A DNA stretch of 64,000 bases, from contig NZ_FNAR01000005.1 of the NCBI RefSeq assembly GCF_900101985.1, forward strand, positions 108,140-172,139, given 5' to 3'. The translations under genes were made by a program, and so were the position numbers. Numbering within the stretch: position 1 is the stretch's first letter; every line of letters starts with the position of its first letter. The notes under the pieces are model-generated. The model did no database searches and was not told where the DNA came from. It saw nothing but the letters and a program-made list of their open reading frames with translations. Origin of the DNA: Bhargavaea beijingensis (GTDB lineage: Bacteria; Bacillota; Bacilli; Bacillales_A; Planococcaceae). Below are positions 56,060 through 64,000 of this stretch, piece after piece.

Positions 56060-56145
56060 CAAAAAGCAAGGACGCCGGGCGACTCCTGCGAGAAAGCCGA
56101 CCGGCCGAGCCTCCGCACGGCTGTAAGGCGGAGGAGGCAGACATT
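56060..56145. repeat. Bacillales-type intergenic hairpin element (single copy here)
   Basis: Contains GGCGACTCCTGCGAGAAAGC and a GCCTCCGC..GCGGAGGAGGC inverted pair. From memory this wording (ACTCCTGCGGGAAAGC...) recurs in intergenic regions of many Bacillus-group genomes. It stands directly before the ABC-exporter remnant. Confidence 0.55.
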
Positions 56146-56149
56146 CGAA

Positions 56150-56575
56150 TTGAAGAAAATTTGGCGAAGCAGAAAAATAGTAGTGTTGATCACTCTTCTT
56201 TTAACTGCCAAGATCGTTTTGTACCTATCAAATCTGGAGGCTCAGGAAAATTGGAAAGAAGAAGCCTTTGCTCAAGCTGATGAATACCGATCATCCATTC
56301 AACTGGAAGAGAAAAGATTAAAGGAAAAAATGGAATCAGGAACTCATCCCGATTTGGAAGTGAGGCAGGAGGCCTTATCAGAAGTCAGCCGGACTCTCTA
56401 TGAATGGCGAAATACGATTTATCATAATAATTGGAAGGATTATCCTAATTTTGAACAGGCATTCATCCATGGAGTACGAAATTATCAGGATCATGGAGGC
56501 ACTTTTGATTCTCTGGAAGGGTTGGAACTTGACATTGCAGAGGCGAAAACCGAATGGATGGTGGACAGGCTATGA
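56150..56575 (+). pseudogene. N-terminal fragment of an ABC-2-type permease-like membrane protein
   Basis: A 141-codon frame from TTG: one hydrophobic helix (IVVLITLLLTAKIVLYL, residues ~9-26) and a long charged external domain (EEKRLKEKMESGTH, TLYEWRNTIYHNNWKDYPNF). This is how bacteriocin-type ABC-2 permeases begin, but the remaining helices are missing. It is AT-rich against its surroundings and joins an ATPase fragment. No good ribosome site is seen. It may still be translated as a single-span protein. Confidence 0.5.
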
Positions 56576-56744
56576 CCATCTGCAGTTCATCGCGAATGTC
56601 CAGAATCTGCGCACCGCTGATATGAAGGCAGCGGCCGAGCGAATCGGAACCATTTCCTGCCTTGACAAAAAAGTCGGCAACTATTCACTTGGGATGAAGC
56701 AGCAGCTTCTTCTGACCATGGCTATTTTGAATAAGCCGATATAG
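56562..56744 (+). pseudogene. Internal fragment of an ABC ATPase
   Basis: In a frame different from the permease remnant the sequence reads TGYDHLQFIANVQNLR, then VGNYSLGMKQQLLLTMAILN KPI and a stop. This covers the region from just after the Q-loop to just before Walker B of ABC-2 exporter ATPases (signature YSLGMKQQ). Walker A and Walker B are both absent, so it is a relic. Confidence 0.7.
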
Positions 56745-56807
56745 AACGTTATTTGGCGAATCCGGGACTGAAGCCGAATAAGCGGGATCAGCAAATCCCG
56801 ATAAACA

Positions 56808-56846
56808 CAAAACCGCGGACAGAGTCGAACTGTCCGCGGTTTTGCG
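56808..56846 (-). terminator. Terminator of ygaE
   Basis: AAAACCGCGGACAG, 7-base loop, CTGTCCGCGGTTTT, directly at the ygaE stop; usable in both directions. Confidence 0.85.
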
Positions 56847-57935
56847 TTAAATAATATCTTCCTGAAGCTGTTTATCCATTTCGTCTCCATGCCGTTTTAC
56901 GTACCGGACGATCATCCGGTCGAGGTCTTCCAGCTGCTCTTCATATTGAAGAAGCGAGGAAAGCACGTGCAAGAGATGATAGGCGGAGAAGTCCTGTTCC
57001 TCTTCCTGCTTGGCGATGTTGATCTCCTTGACAAAGATGTCCATCACTTCATGGCGGTCCATCCTGCCGTCCAGCCCGGTATGGCTCATCCGGTCATCCT
57101 TCAGCTTGCCTGCAAATTTCAGGAGGATCTGCTCATGATAGGTGAGCAGCTCATCCAGCAGCTCCTGGATCATCATCCTGAAATGCGGCGGCATGTCGAT
57201 CAGTTCGTTCTCGTAAAGATGAAGCTGCTTCAGGATGTCAAAGCCGTCACGTGACGTGGCAAGCATCTGCCGGTAGATGACGAGCTTGCGCGCTTTCTGG
57301 AAAGTGAATGCCTTCGTGAAGCCTCGTTCCTCCTTGAATAGCGAAAAATACATATCGATTTTGTCGTACCGTTCGCTAATCTTGCCCATCGCCTTTTTCG
57401 TTGCGGAATGCTCGGAGGCCTGGCGTCCCGTCAGCCGCGTCCAGCGGATGATTTCATCCTGTACGTCATATAAAGACTGGAAGAGGCGCGGCTCATACTT
57501 CGGCGGAAGGAAAAGCATATTCACGAGAAAAGCCGAGAAAATCCCGATCAGCATCGTGGAAAACCGGAGAACGGCATACATGATGAAGTGCTCATCCGGC
57601 AATTCCATGATCCCGATCATCATGACGAGCGCGAGGGTCACCGCATCGCCCAGCTTCAGCTTCAGCATGATGGCAATGATTGTGACGGCCGCGAACCCGA
57701 CGCCGAGCAGGTGGTCACCGAAAATCAGGGTGAAAATAATCGCGATAAATGCCCCGATGACATTTCCCTGGACTTGTTGGATGATCGTCCGGAAAGAGCG
57801 GTAAATCGAAGGCTGAATCGCAAAAATCGCCGCAATCCCCGCGAAAAGCGGCGTCGGCAGTCCGATCGTCTGGGCAAGAAACAGGGCGAGGACGATCGCG
57901 ACACCGGTTTTTAAGATTCGTGCACCGAGTTTCAT
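56847..57935 (-). CDS. ygaE: Aromatic-acid exporter (FUSC/DUF939) family protein YgaE
   Basis: A 362-residue membrane protein. Its N-terminal half has about six helices (MKLGARILKTGVAIVLALFL; GIAAIFAIQPSIYRSFRTII, the family signature; FGDHLLGVGFAAVTIIAIML), and the C-terminal half is a soluble helical DUF939_C domain. Possibly a small-molecule efflux component. Same locus as B. subtilis ygaE, upstream of gsaB. Confidence 0.88.
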   Translation of the reverse strand: MKLGARILKTGVAIVLALFLAQTIGLPTPLFAGIAAIFAIQPSIYRSFRTIIQQVQGNVIGAFIAIIFTLIFGDHLLGVGFAAVTIIAIMLKLKLGDAVTLALVMMIGIMELPDEHFIMYAVLRFSTMLIGIFSAFLVNMLFLPPKYEPRLFQSLYDVQDEIIRWTRLTGRQASEHSATKKAMGKISERYDKIDMYFSLFKEERGFTKAFTFQKARKLVIYRQMLATSRDGFDILKQLHLYENELIDMPPHFRMMIQELLDELLTYHEQILLKFAGKLKDDRMSHTGLDGRMDRHEVMDIFVKEINIAKQEEEQDFSAYHLLHVLSSLLQYEEQLEDLDRMIVRYVKRHGDEMDKQLQEDII

Positions 57936-58022
57936 TCAGTGATTGTCCTTTCCGCGCTGTTTGTTTGTTCCCATACTTTACCCCAACGGCGGAAGAGAAA
58001 TCAAACGTTCCCCGAAGCCTGT

Positions 58023-59318
58023 TTATCCGCGCGCCATCTCGGCGAAGGATTCATCCGCTGCCTTGATGGTTTCACGGATATCCTCTTCTGTATGGGCGGT
58101 CGTGAGGAACCAAGCCTCGTACTTGGAAGGAGCAAGGTTGATGCCGCGTTGCAGCATGAGGCGGAAGAATTTCGCGAACTGTTCGCCGTCGCTGTCTTCG
58201 GCCTGCTTGTAGTTCTTGACAGTTTCGTCCGTGAAGAACACGGCAAGCGCCCCCTTGAGGCGGTTGATCGTAATCGTGATGCCATGCTTCCGGGCAGCTT
58301 CGAGCAGGCCCTCTTCGAGGATGGCACCGAGGCGATCCAATTCTTCGTAGACACCCGGCTCTTTCAGCACTTCCAGGCAGGCGATTCCGGACAGCATCGA
58401 TGCCGGGTTGCCGGCCATCGTGCCTGCCTGGTAGGCAGGACCGAGCGGTGCGACATGGTCCATGATCTCTTTTCGGCCGCCGTAAGCGCCGATCGGCAGT
58501 CCGCCGCCGATGATCTTGCCCATTGCGGTGAGGTCCGGCGTCAGGCCGAGCAAGTCCTGTGCGCCGCCGTAGTGGAAGCGGAACGCCGTAATCACTTCAT
58601 CATAGATGGTGAGTGCGCCATGCTTTTTCGCAAGCTCATGCACCAGTTCAAGGAAGCCCTTTTCCGGCTCGACGATTCCGAAGTTGCCGACGATCGGCTC
58701 GATGAGGATGCACGCCAGTTCGTCTCCCCACTGTTCCATCGCTTTCCGGTACGATTCTTCATCGTTGAATGGAATGGTGATCATTTCTTTCGCGATTGAT
58801 TTCGGAACCCCGGCGGAATCCGGCGTGCCCAGTGTCGCAGGGCCGGAACCCGCCGCAACAAGGACAAGGTCTGAGTGTCCATGGTAGCATCCGGCGAACT
58901 TCAGCACCTTCGTCCGTCCGGTGTAGGCTCGGGCCACACGGATCGTGGACATGACGGATTCCGTTCCGGAGTTCGTGAAGCGCACCTTATCTAGCGAGTG
59001 GATGGCTTCCTTCAGCATCTCCGCGAACTTCACTTCGTGACGGGTCGGCGTCCCATAGAGAACACCTGTCTGCGCGGCATGCGTGATCGCTTCCGTAATG
59101 TGCGGATGCGCATGGCCGGTGATGATCGGTCCGTACGCCGCGAGGTAGTCGATGTATTTGTTGCCGTCGACATCCCAGAAGTAAGCACCTTCCGCGCGCT
59201 CCATCACAGTCGGTGCACCGCCGCCGACCGCCTTGTATGCACGCGACGGGCTGTTGACCCCACCTACAATATGTTTCAGCGCTTCGCTGTAAACCTGTTC
59301 AGACTGTTTCCGTTCCAA
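58023..59318 (-). CDS. gsaB: Glutamate-1-semialdehyde 2,1-aminomutase (GsaB paralogue)
   Basis: PLP enzyme converting glutamate-1-semialdehyde to 5-aminolevulinate for haem synthesis; 431 residues. The PLP lysine is in [18 protein letters not shown], and [18 protein letters not shown] near the start and [11 protein letters not shown] are typical of GsaB. GGAGGGG stands five bases before the TTG at 59318, which I prefer; the ATG at 59336 lacks a site and would place the ribosome site within the gene. Located by perR, as in B. subtilis. Confidence 0.95.
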   Translation of the reverse strand: MERKQSEQVYSEALKHIVGGVNSPSRAYKAVGGGAPTVMERAEGAYFWDVDGNKYIDYLAAYGPIITGHAHPHITEAITHAAQTGVLYGTPTRHEVKFAEMLKEAIHSLDKVRFTNSGTESVMSTIRVARAYTGRTKVLKFAGCYHGHSDLVLVAAGSGPATLGTPDSAGVPKSIAKEMITIPFNDEESYRKAMEQWGDELACILIEPIVGNFGIVEPEKGFLELVHELAKKHGALTIYDEVITAFRFHYGGAQDLLGLTPDLTAMGKIIGGGLPIGAYGGRKEIMDHVAPLGPAYQAGTMAGNPASMLSGIACLEVLKEPGVYEELDRLGAILEEGLLEAARKHGITITINRLKGALAVFFTDETVKNYKQAEDSDGEQFAKFFRLMLQRGINLAPSKYEAWFLTTAHTEEDIRETIKAADESFAEMARG

Positions 59319-59444
59319 AGGAACCCCTCCATTCATAATCTACGATTCTTATTGTAGACAAAGAGTGCCGGGAACACCAAAAAAATTGTCATGCCATGCG
59401 CGCTCCGTTACGATGAAGAAAACGACTTCACGGAGGGATTGGGA

Positions 59445-59924
59445 ATGGCAGAAACATTGGAAGGCTTGTCCGCACCGGACTTTTCATTGAAAGACAGCGA
59501 AGGGAATACGGTCTCGCTATCCGAGTTCAAAGGAAAGCAGTATGTCGTGCTTTACTTTTATCCGAAAGACAACACGCCGGGCTGCACGACTCAAGCATGT
59601 GACTTCCGCGACAGCCACGACGAGTTCGAAAAGCTGAATGCGGTCATTCTTGGCGTAAGCCCGGACAGCGAAGCGTCCCATGCAAAATTCATCGGCAAGC
59701 ACGGACTGCCGTTCAGGCTGCTGGTGGATGAGGACCACACGGTGGCGGAACAATATGGTGTCTGGAAGCTGAAAAAGAACTTCGGAAAAGAGTATATGGG
59801 GATCGAGCGGTCGACGTTCCTGATCGATCCGACCGGCACGGTCGTGAAAGAATGGCGGAAAGTGCGTGTGAAGGGGCATGTCGGGGAAGCACTCGAAACA
59901 ATCAGGCAACTGACGGATCATTAA
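59445..59924 (+). CDS. bcp: Thiol peroxidase Bcp (YgaF)
   Basis: A 159-residue PrxQ-type peroxiredoxin reducing hydroperoxides. The peroxidatic Cys is in YPKDNTPGCTTQACDF, with the resolving Cys five residues later, and GVSPDS and STFLIDPTG follow. CGGAGGGA precedes the ATG at 59445. It lies near perR, but no PerR box is evident in its short upstream region. Confidence 0.95.
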   Translation: MAETLEGLSAPDFSLKDSEGNTVSLSEFKGKQYVVLYFYPKDNTPGCTTQACDFRDSHDEFEKLNAVILGVSPDSEASHAKFIGKHGLPFRLLVDEDHTVAEQYGVWKLKKNFGKEYMGIERSTFLIDPTGTVVKEWRKVRVKGHVGEALETIRQLTDH

Positions 59925-59937
59925 GGGGGAGTCGGGC

Positions 59938-60885
59938 ATGGATGTTTTGTTTTTGTTCAGAATCAAAGAGCACCAGGAAGAGATGCTCAGGAGTGAGTTT
60001 CCGGAGATCCGTTTCCTGTTCGACCGGAAAACGGACGATCCTGCAATCGGATCGAGTGAAGTCATCGTCACATACGGTACGGATATCGATGAAAGCGTTC
60101 TGGATCGCGCCAAAAACCTGAAATGGATCATGGTTGCTTCGGCCGGTGTGGAGCACATGCCTCTCGGCCGTACCGCAGAGTTGGACATCAGGGTCACCAA
60201 TGTGCGGGGCATCCATAAGACGCCGATGGCCGAAACGATGCTGGCGCATATTCTGGCATACAGGAAAAAGTTGCAGGATGTGTATGCCCAGCAATCCAGA
60301 AGCGAGTGGAACAAGAAAATACGCGGCACAGAGTTGCTCGGCTCAAAGGCACTGATTTTGGGGCCAGGGGCAATCGGCGGCGAGACGGGCAGGCTGCTTC
60401 AGGCATTCGGTGTCCGAACCTACGGCTGCAACCGTTCCGGCAGGCAGGCGGAGTATATGGATGAGATGGTTTCTTTTGACGGGCTCCTGGAGGCGCTTCC
60501 CGAGATGGATACCATCATCTCGGTTCTTCCGAGTACCCAGGAAACAAAACGGCTTTTGGGCCGCGAGCATTTTGCGGCGATGAAGGACACGGCGTTGTTC
60601 CTCAATTTCGGAAGAGGAGACCTTTACGAAGAACAGGTGCTGATCGAAGCGCTGGAGAAAGGCCGTCCGTCCGCTGCAGTTTTGGATGTATTCGAAACCG
60701 AGCCTCTTCCCGCAGACAGTCCTTTCTGGAAGATGAAGAACGTGACGGTTTCCCCGCATATCTCGGCGTTGTCCGGCAAGTACGTCGAGCGGTCGCTTGA
60801 AATCTTCATACCGAACCTCCGGGCCTATCTGGATGGCCGGACCGGGGAAATGATAAACCGGGTCGATCCGGAAAGGGGTTATTAA
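59938..60885 (+). CDS. D-2-hydroxyacid dehydrogenase family protein
   Basis: A 315-residue NAD(P)-dependent oxidoreductase. The nucleotide-binding motif is ALILGPGAIGGETGRLLQAF, the catalytic Arg is in FLNFGRGDLYEE, the Glu in VFETEPLPADSPFW and the His in VTVSPHISALSG. It resembles glyoxylate/hydroxypyruvate reductase GhrA-like enzymes. Substrate unknown. AAGGGGGAG before the ATG; 13 bases after bcp and two before the next gene, so an operon. Confidence 0.88.
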   Translation: MDVLFLFRIKEHQEEMLRSEFPEIRFLFDRKTDDPAIGSSEVIVTYGTDIDESVLDRAKNLKWIMVASAGVEHMPLGRTAELDIRVTNVRGIHKTPMAETMLAHILAYRKKLQDVYAQQSRSEWNKKIRGTELLGSKALILGPGAIGGETGRLLQAFGVRTYGCNRSGRQAEYMDEMVSFDGLLEALPEMDTIISVLPSTQETKRLLGREHFAAMKDTALFLNFGRGDLYEEQVLIEALEKGRPSAAVLDVFETEPLPADSPFWKMKNVTVSPHISALSGKYVERSLEIFIPNLRAYLDGRTGEMINRVDPERGY

Positions 60886-60887
60886 AT

Positions 60888-61439
60888 ATGAAGATCTATA
60901 CACGAACAGGCGATAAGGGACAGACTTCCCTCATCTATGGGAAGAGGGTATCCAAGACGGATCCGCTCGTCGATGCGTACGGCACTTGCGATGAGGCCAA
61001 CAGCGCAATCGGTCTTGCGCTTTCACACCTCCACCAAGAGTTCTTTGACGGTAAAGACGAGCTGCTGGCCGCTTTCCGCCGGATTCAGACGGTGCTGTTC
61101 CATGTCGGAGCGGAGCTGGCGACGCCGGAGGGGAAAGAGGTCAAGTGGAAACTGGAAAAGACCGAGATCGAACAGCTCGAGGAATGGATCGACCGGTACG
61201 ATGCAGAACTGGCACCGCTCAAGAATTTCATCCTGCCGGGCGGACACCCGGCAGCGGCGGGGCTTCACTTCTCAAGAACTGTGGTCCGCAGGGCGGAGCG
61301 GGCAGCCCTCCTTACCGGCGACCATGTGAATCCGGATGTTCTTGCTTACCTGAACCGTTTATCGGACTTCCTGTTTGTCGCAGCACGCAATGTCAACGCG
61401 AAGCTCGGACGCTCGGAGGATGTTCTTCACGCAGAGTAA
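60888..61439 (+). CDS. Cob(I)alamin adenosyltransferase, PduO type
   Basis: Transfers adenosyl from ATP to cob(I)alamin. The 183-residue protein begins MKIYTRTGDKGQTSLIYGKR, the ATP-binding signature; DAYGTCDEANSAIGLA and the C-terminal CHVARTVVRRAER-like segment (HFSRTVVRRAERAA) and LNRLSDFLFVAARN complete it. AAAGGGG precedes the ATG. The product may be YvqK-like. Cotranscribed with the dehydrogenase. Confidence 0.94.
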   Translation: MKIYTRTGDKGQTSLIYGKRVSKTDPLVDAYGTCDEANSAIGLALSHLHQEFFDGKDELLAAFRRIQTVLFHVGAELATPEGKEVKWKLEKTEIEQLEEWIDRYDAELAPLKNFILPGGHPAAAGLHFSRTVVRRAERAALLTGDHVNPDVLAYLNRLSDFLFVAARNVNAKLGRSEDVLHAE

Positions 61440-61457
61440 AGAAGCAAGGGGATTTCA

Positions 61458-61485
61458 TTGACAGGAATGCCTTCTTTCCTATAAA
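61458..61485 (+). promoter_or_regulatory. Sigma-A promoter of perR
   Basis: TTGACA, 16-base spacer, TATAAA, followed within eight bases by the PerR box. Confidence 0.85.
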
Positions 61486-61492
61486 CTGTTTA

Positions 61493-61507
61493 TAACAATT
61501 ATTATAA
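61493..61507 (+). promoter_or_regulatory. PerR box
   Basis: TAACAATTATTATAA agrees with TTATAATNATTATAA at 13 of 15 positions (counting the free position), just after the -10, giving autorepression. Confidence 0.8.
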
Positions 61508-61538
61508 AGGAATCTCTATGGAAAGAGGTGGCATGTCC

Positions 61539-61988
61539 ATGTCTGAAACCGTGCTTCAGGAAGCGCTGGATACGTTGAAGACGAGCGGCGTGAGAATCAC
61601 GCCACAACGGCATGCGATTCTTGAATTTCTCGTAACTTCCATGTCCCATCCGACTGCCGATGAAATTTATCGTGCGCTGGAGGATAAGTTCCCGAATATG
61701 AGTGTCGCTACCGTCTATAACAACCTCCGAGTTTTTCGGGAGGCCGGCCTGGTAAAGGAACTTCCGTACGGAGATTCTTCGAGCCGGTTCGATTTTGTAA
61801 CTCATGACCATTACCACATCATCTGCAGTGACTGCGGCAAGATCGTCGATTTCCACTATCCGGGATTGGACGAAGTTGAGCATCTGGCTTCCCACATTAC
61901 CGGGTTCCAGGTCGACTCCCACAGGATGGAAGTCTACGGCAAATGCCCGGACTGCGCAGAAAACAAAACCAACCCAGTGGTCCAATAA
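61539..61988 (+). CDS. perR: Peroxide-responsive repressor PerR (Fur family)
   Basis: Metal-dependent repressor of peroxide-stress genes. The 149-residue protein has the winged helix ([30 protein letters not shown]), the regulatory ligand cluster [13 protein letters not shown] and the structural zinc site CSDCG plus CPDC. The D-H-Y-H segment and the position match PerR rather than Fur. I prefer the ATG at 61539, seven bases after GAGGTGG; ATGs at 61518 and 61533 are too close. Own PerR box upstream; same locus as B. subtilis perR. Confidence 0.95.
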   Translation: MSETVLQEALDTLKTSGVRITPQRHAILEFLVTSMSHPTADEIYRALEDKFPNMSVATVYNNLRVFREAGLVKELPYGDSSSRFDFVTHDHYHIICSDCGKIVDFHYPGLDEVEHLASHITGFQVDSHRMEVYGKCPDCAENKTNPVVQ

Positions 61989-61996
61989 GGGACCGG

Positions 61997-62030
61997 ACTC
62001 ACGTGGCCAACGCCCCGTGAGTTTTTGTTT
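61997..62030 (+). terminator. Terminator of perR
   Basis: ACTCACG, 12-base loop, CGTGAGT, TTTTGTTTT. Confidence 0.8.
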
Positions 62031-62037
62031 TCCACGA

Positions 62038-62064
62038 AAAAAGCCGCCTTCAAAAGGGCGGCCC
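62038..62064 (-). terminator. Terminator of ygzB
   Basis: Leftward GCCGCC CTTTTGAA GGCGGC TTTTTT. Confidence 0.85.
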
Positions 62065-62069
62065 GGCAA

Positions 62070-62432
62070 TCACTTGCCTGTTTGTGCAGGTTTTTTGCGA
62101 TTATAGGATTCGTCGAACTCTTTACCTTCAAGTTCCGGGTCAAGCGTGAGCGGTTCCCGGCAGTGGCCGCACATATCGACCCGGCCGAGCATTTTCGTCT
62201 CTTTGCCGCAGCTCGGACAGACGACCTGTACGGCTTTGGTCGACAGCATCCCGATCCAGAAGTATACGACGGTGCTCGCGATGATGCAGAGAAGCCCGAG
62301 AATCATGAAGATGATCATCACGATCGGATGCTGCTTAAAGAAGATACCGAAGTACATTACAACAAATCCGATGAAGATCAATGCCAGGGCAAAGGACCGG
62401 ATCCGGTTGATTTTATTCTTATATGGTTTCAT
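62070..62432 (-). CDS. ygzB: DUF2614 zinc-ribbon membrane protein (YgzB)
   Basis: A 120-residue protein with two hydrophobic helices ([34 protein letters not shown]) and a zinc ribbon VVCPSCGKE ... [15 protein letters not shown] precedes the ATG. Function unknown; conserved next to perR and ygxA in Bacillales. Confidence 0.92.
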   Translation of the reverse strand: MKPYKNKINRIRSFALALIFIGFVVMYFGIFFKQHPIVMIIFMILGLLCIIASTVVYFWIGMLSTKAVQVVCPSCGKETKMLGRVDMCGHCREPLTLDPELEGKEFDESYNRKKPAQTGK

Positions 62433-62620
62433 GTATCGACTTTCCTCCTCATTTCCCGTCTACTATACCACATTTCTCCGGTACCGTTTCCCGTCAGGAC
62501 TACTCAAGATTGACGATTTTATGATGGGCGGGCGAATTTGGCTTTCCTTTTTTCGGGGCAGGGAAGGAATCCCGGATTGCTTGTCGAATTTGCACACAGA
62601 GATAAAAGGAGGAATCCCCC

Positions 62621-63499
62621 ATGGAGCATCTACTGCGGCCGATTTATCAGGAACGTGCAGGTGACCCGAACACGCTCGGTGTCATTCTGGTCGAGAAGCG
62701 GGGCAAGTTGGATCCCGTTACCGACACGTTCGATGCGATTCTTCTCATCCTCGTGCAGGATGCGGAGCGGCCTGTCTTCACAAAACATTACACGGATGGC
62801 CTGGAAAAGGCGGCCATGCATGTTGTCGCGGAGCGGCAACTTAAAAAATGGCTCCTGTTGGGGTCGAATCGCAAAATCGTGGATTGGCTCTTTTTCGGGC
62901 GCATCCTCTTCGATAGAAACGAATATATTGAAAACCTGAAAACGGAACTTAAAGATTTTCCGTTCTACGGAAGGCAGATCAAAGCCGGACTCGAATTCGC
63001 CCGCCTGATCCGTCACTATATGGAGGGACGCATGTTTTATGAACAGCAGAACTACCTGGACGCCTATAATCATGTTGTCCGTTCCCTCCATGGTCTCGCC
63101 CGGCTGGCGGTGCTTGAAAGCGGGCTGTTTCCCGAAGTGACCGTCTGGTCGCAGGTCAGGAAGATCGACCCTGCCATCTATAAGTTGTATGAAGAATTGG
63201 TTTTGAGCGACGAGGCGCTTGAAAAGCGGTTGGAGCTTTTGTTCCTTGCCGGGGAATTTTTCATCAACTCCAAAGTGACGGACGGAGCACGCCATATTCT
63301 TTCCGCCATGTCAGACAAAAAGGACTGGACCATCCAAGAGCTGCACGAGCACGAAGAACTTCGGAACTATTCCGTGGACCTGGAAGTGTTTGTTGAATAC
63401 TTGATTGAGAGAGGGCTTATAGAAGTCGTCCGGAAGCAGGCCAAGGACGGCAGGATTGAGCATCGAAACTACCGGGTGGCCCCGATCACGGAACAGTGA
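62621..63499 (+). CDS. ygxA: Nucleotidyltransferase-like protein YgxA
   Basis: A 292-residue protein whose N-terminal half resembles the YgxA nucleotidyltransferase-like fold (TDTFDAILLILVQ; GRILFDRNEYIENLK) and whose C-terminal part contains a helical/winged-helix-like domain (VFVEYLIERGLIEVVRKQA). The classical catalytic GS...D.D motif is not evident. AAAGGAGG precedes the ATG. It is always placed before an rRNA operon in B. subtilis, as here. Confidence 0.9.
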   Translation: MEHLLRPIYQERAGDPNTLGVILVEKRGKLDPVTDTFDAILLILVQDAERPVFTKHYTDGLEKAAMHVVAERQLKKWLLLGSNRKIVDWLFFGRILFDRNEYIENLKTELKDFPFYGRQIKAGLEFARLIRHYMEGRMFYEQQNYLDAYNHVVRSLHGLARLAVLESGLFPEVTVWSQVRKIDPAIYKLYEELVLSDEALEKRLELLFLAGEFFINSKVTDGARHILSAMSDKKDWTIQELHEHEELRNYSVDLEVFVEYLIERGLIEVVRKQAKDGRIEHRNYRVAPITEQ

Positions 63500-63533
63500 T
63501 GGGGAGCCCCCGTATTTTTATTTGGAAAACAGC

Positions 63534-63562
63534 TTGACGGAATGGCGGGTACTGAGTATGAT
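63534..63562 (+). promoter_or_regulatory. rRNA operon promoter P1
   Basis: TTGACG, 17-base spacer, TATGAT. Confidence 0.8.
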
Positions 63563-63627
63563 AGTAAACGTCGCTTGAGAGCGGCGGCCGGCAAAATCAC
63601 GGCGTCAAACTTTTTGAAAAAAGAGTG

Positions 63628-63656
63628 TTGACTTCAGAATGAACCGGTGCTAATAT
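63628..63656 (+). promoter_or_regulatory. rRNA operon promoter P2
   Basis: TTGACT, 17-base spacer, TAATAT, 94 bases after P1. After each promoter stands a similar segment (GTCGCTT..GAGCGGCGG), so the two probably arose by duplication. Confidence 0.85.
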
Positions 63657-63822
63657 AGAGAAGTCGCTTTCGGAGCGGCGGAAATGAACCTTGAAAACTG
63701 AACAGCAAAACGCTGATGAAATGAGTTCCCGATCCCCGACCCCGTCGGGCGAGAACGGAACAAATGATATCGGACATATCACTTGATATGCCAGCTTTAA
63801 AGTATGAGCTTACTCATACTCT
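63657..63822 (+). other. rRNA leader (pre-16S)
   Basis: Holds the Bacillus-type leader phrase TGAACCTTGAAAACTGAACA and the hairpin AGTATGAG CTTA CTCATACT (63801-63820) just before the mature 16S start, likely part of a processing stem. No gene is present between ygxA and the 16S gene. Confidence 0.75.
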
Positions 63823-64000
63823 CTTATGGAGAGTTTGATCCTGGCTCAGGACGAACGCTGGCGGCGTGCCTAATACATGCAAGTCGAGCGGATGACGGGG
63901 AGCTTGCTCCCCTGATTCAGCGGCGGACGGGTGAGTAACACGTGGGCAACCTGCCTGTAAGATCGGGATAACTCCGGGAAACCGGGGCTAATACCGGATG
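63823..64000 (+). rRNA. 16S ribosomal RNA, 5' part (continues past window)
   Basis: Starts about CTTATGGAGAGTTTGATCC, with CCTGGCTCAGGACGAACGCT, GCGGCGTGCCTAATACATGC and the V1 loop around ATGACGGGGAGCTTGCTCCC; continues TGGGCAACCTGCCTGTAAGA. The variable region is of the Bacillales/Planococcaceae type. Only about 178 bases of some 1,550 are in the window; the exact mature 5' end is approximate. Confidence 0.98.

Overview
The window is a chromosomal segment of a GC-rich, spore-forming member of the Bacillales, most likely Planococcaceae. Four things point there: the first ~178 bases of a Firmicutes-type 16S rRNA gene at the right edge; a gamma-type small acid-soluble spore protein behind a sigma-G-like promoter, plus a PdaA-type spore-cortex deacetylase; strong purine-rich ribosome binding sites with frequent TTG/GTG starts; and Bacillus-type T-box, TPP riboswitch, Fur, PerR and sigma-B signals. 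No phage, transposase, CRISPR array or tRNA gene was seen. Almost everything is chromosomal housekeeping, with a few AT-richer or remnant patches.

Left part (1-14.8 kb): an anion transporter (cut by the window edge) overlapping a glycerate kinase; a HAD phosphatase; an AT-rich orphan membrane protein; a serine biosynthesis operon (class V aminotransferase + serA) behind a T-box leader; a DUF1269-like protein; TspO; an RsbR-type STAS protein; a YpfJ-type zinc peptidase; a 57-codon orphan inside a segment bounded by inverted repeats; a POT peptide transporter; and an M48 peptidase fused to ankyrin repeats.

Middle part (15-39.8 kb): an ATP-grasp ligase resembling D-aspartate ligase; a Ca2+/H+ exchanger; an FbpA-like small protein; amidase; a YfmL-like helicase overlapping an SGNH hydrolase; thiT under a TPP riboswitch; mapB; pepF; a GNAT enzyme; mreBH; aminopeptidase AmpS; yfkK; an AGCS amino-acid carrier; ytxH with a sigma-B promoter; yihY; a P1B4 metal ATPase (PfeT/FrvA type) with a Fur-like box; SE1561; OsmC; an MFS carrier; pdaA and yfhF.

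Right part (39.9-64 kb): a Fur-box-controlled ferric iron ABC transporter (fbpABC type), then a block that follows the B. subtilis order yfhF-recX-yfhH-yfhJ-yfhP-mutY-sspE-ygaC-ygaD-[...]-ygaE-gsaB-ygaF-perR-ygzB-ygxA-rrn. Two cargo loads interrupt that order as I recall it: the iron transporter between yfhF and recX, and an oligopeptide ABC transporter (DppD/F, SBP, B, C) plus a decayed ABC exporter between ygaD and ygaE. Iron and peroxide control recurs (Fur boxes at fbpA and pfeT, PerR with its own PerR box, Bcp, gsaB).

I found no clearly new multi-gene system. The items most worth a second look are the solitary D-Asp-ligase-like enzyme, the M48-ankyrin fusion, the 20-bp tandem repeat next to mreBH, the duplicated 84-bp terminator element, and several unusual gene-end or gene-start arrangements (terminator inside an SGNH ORF, a possible ATA start, the pdaA start embedded in a terminator).
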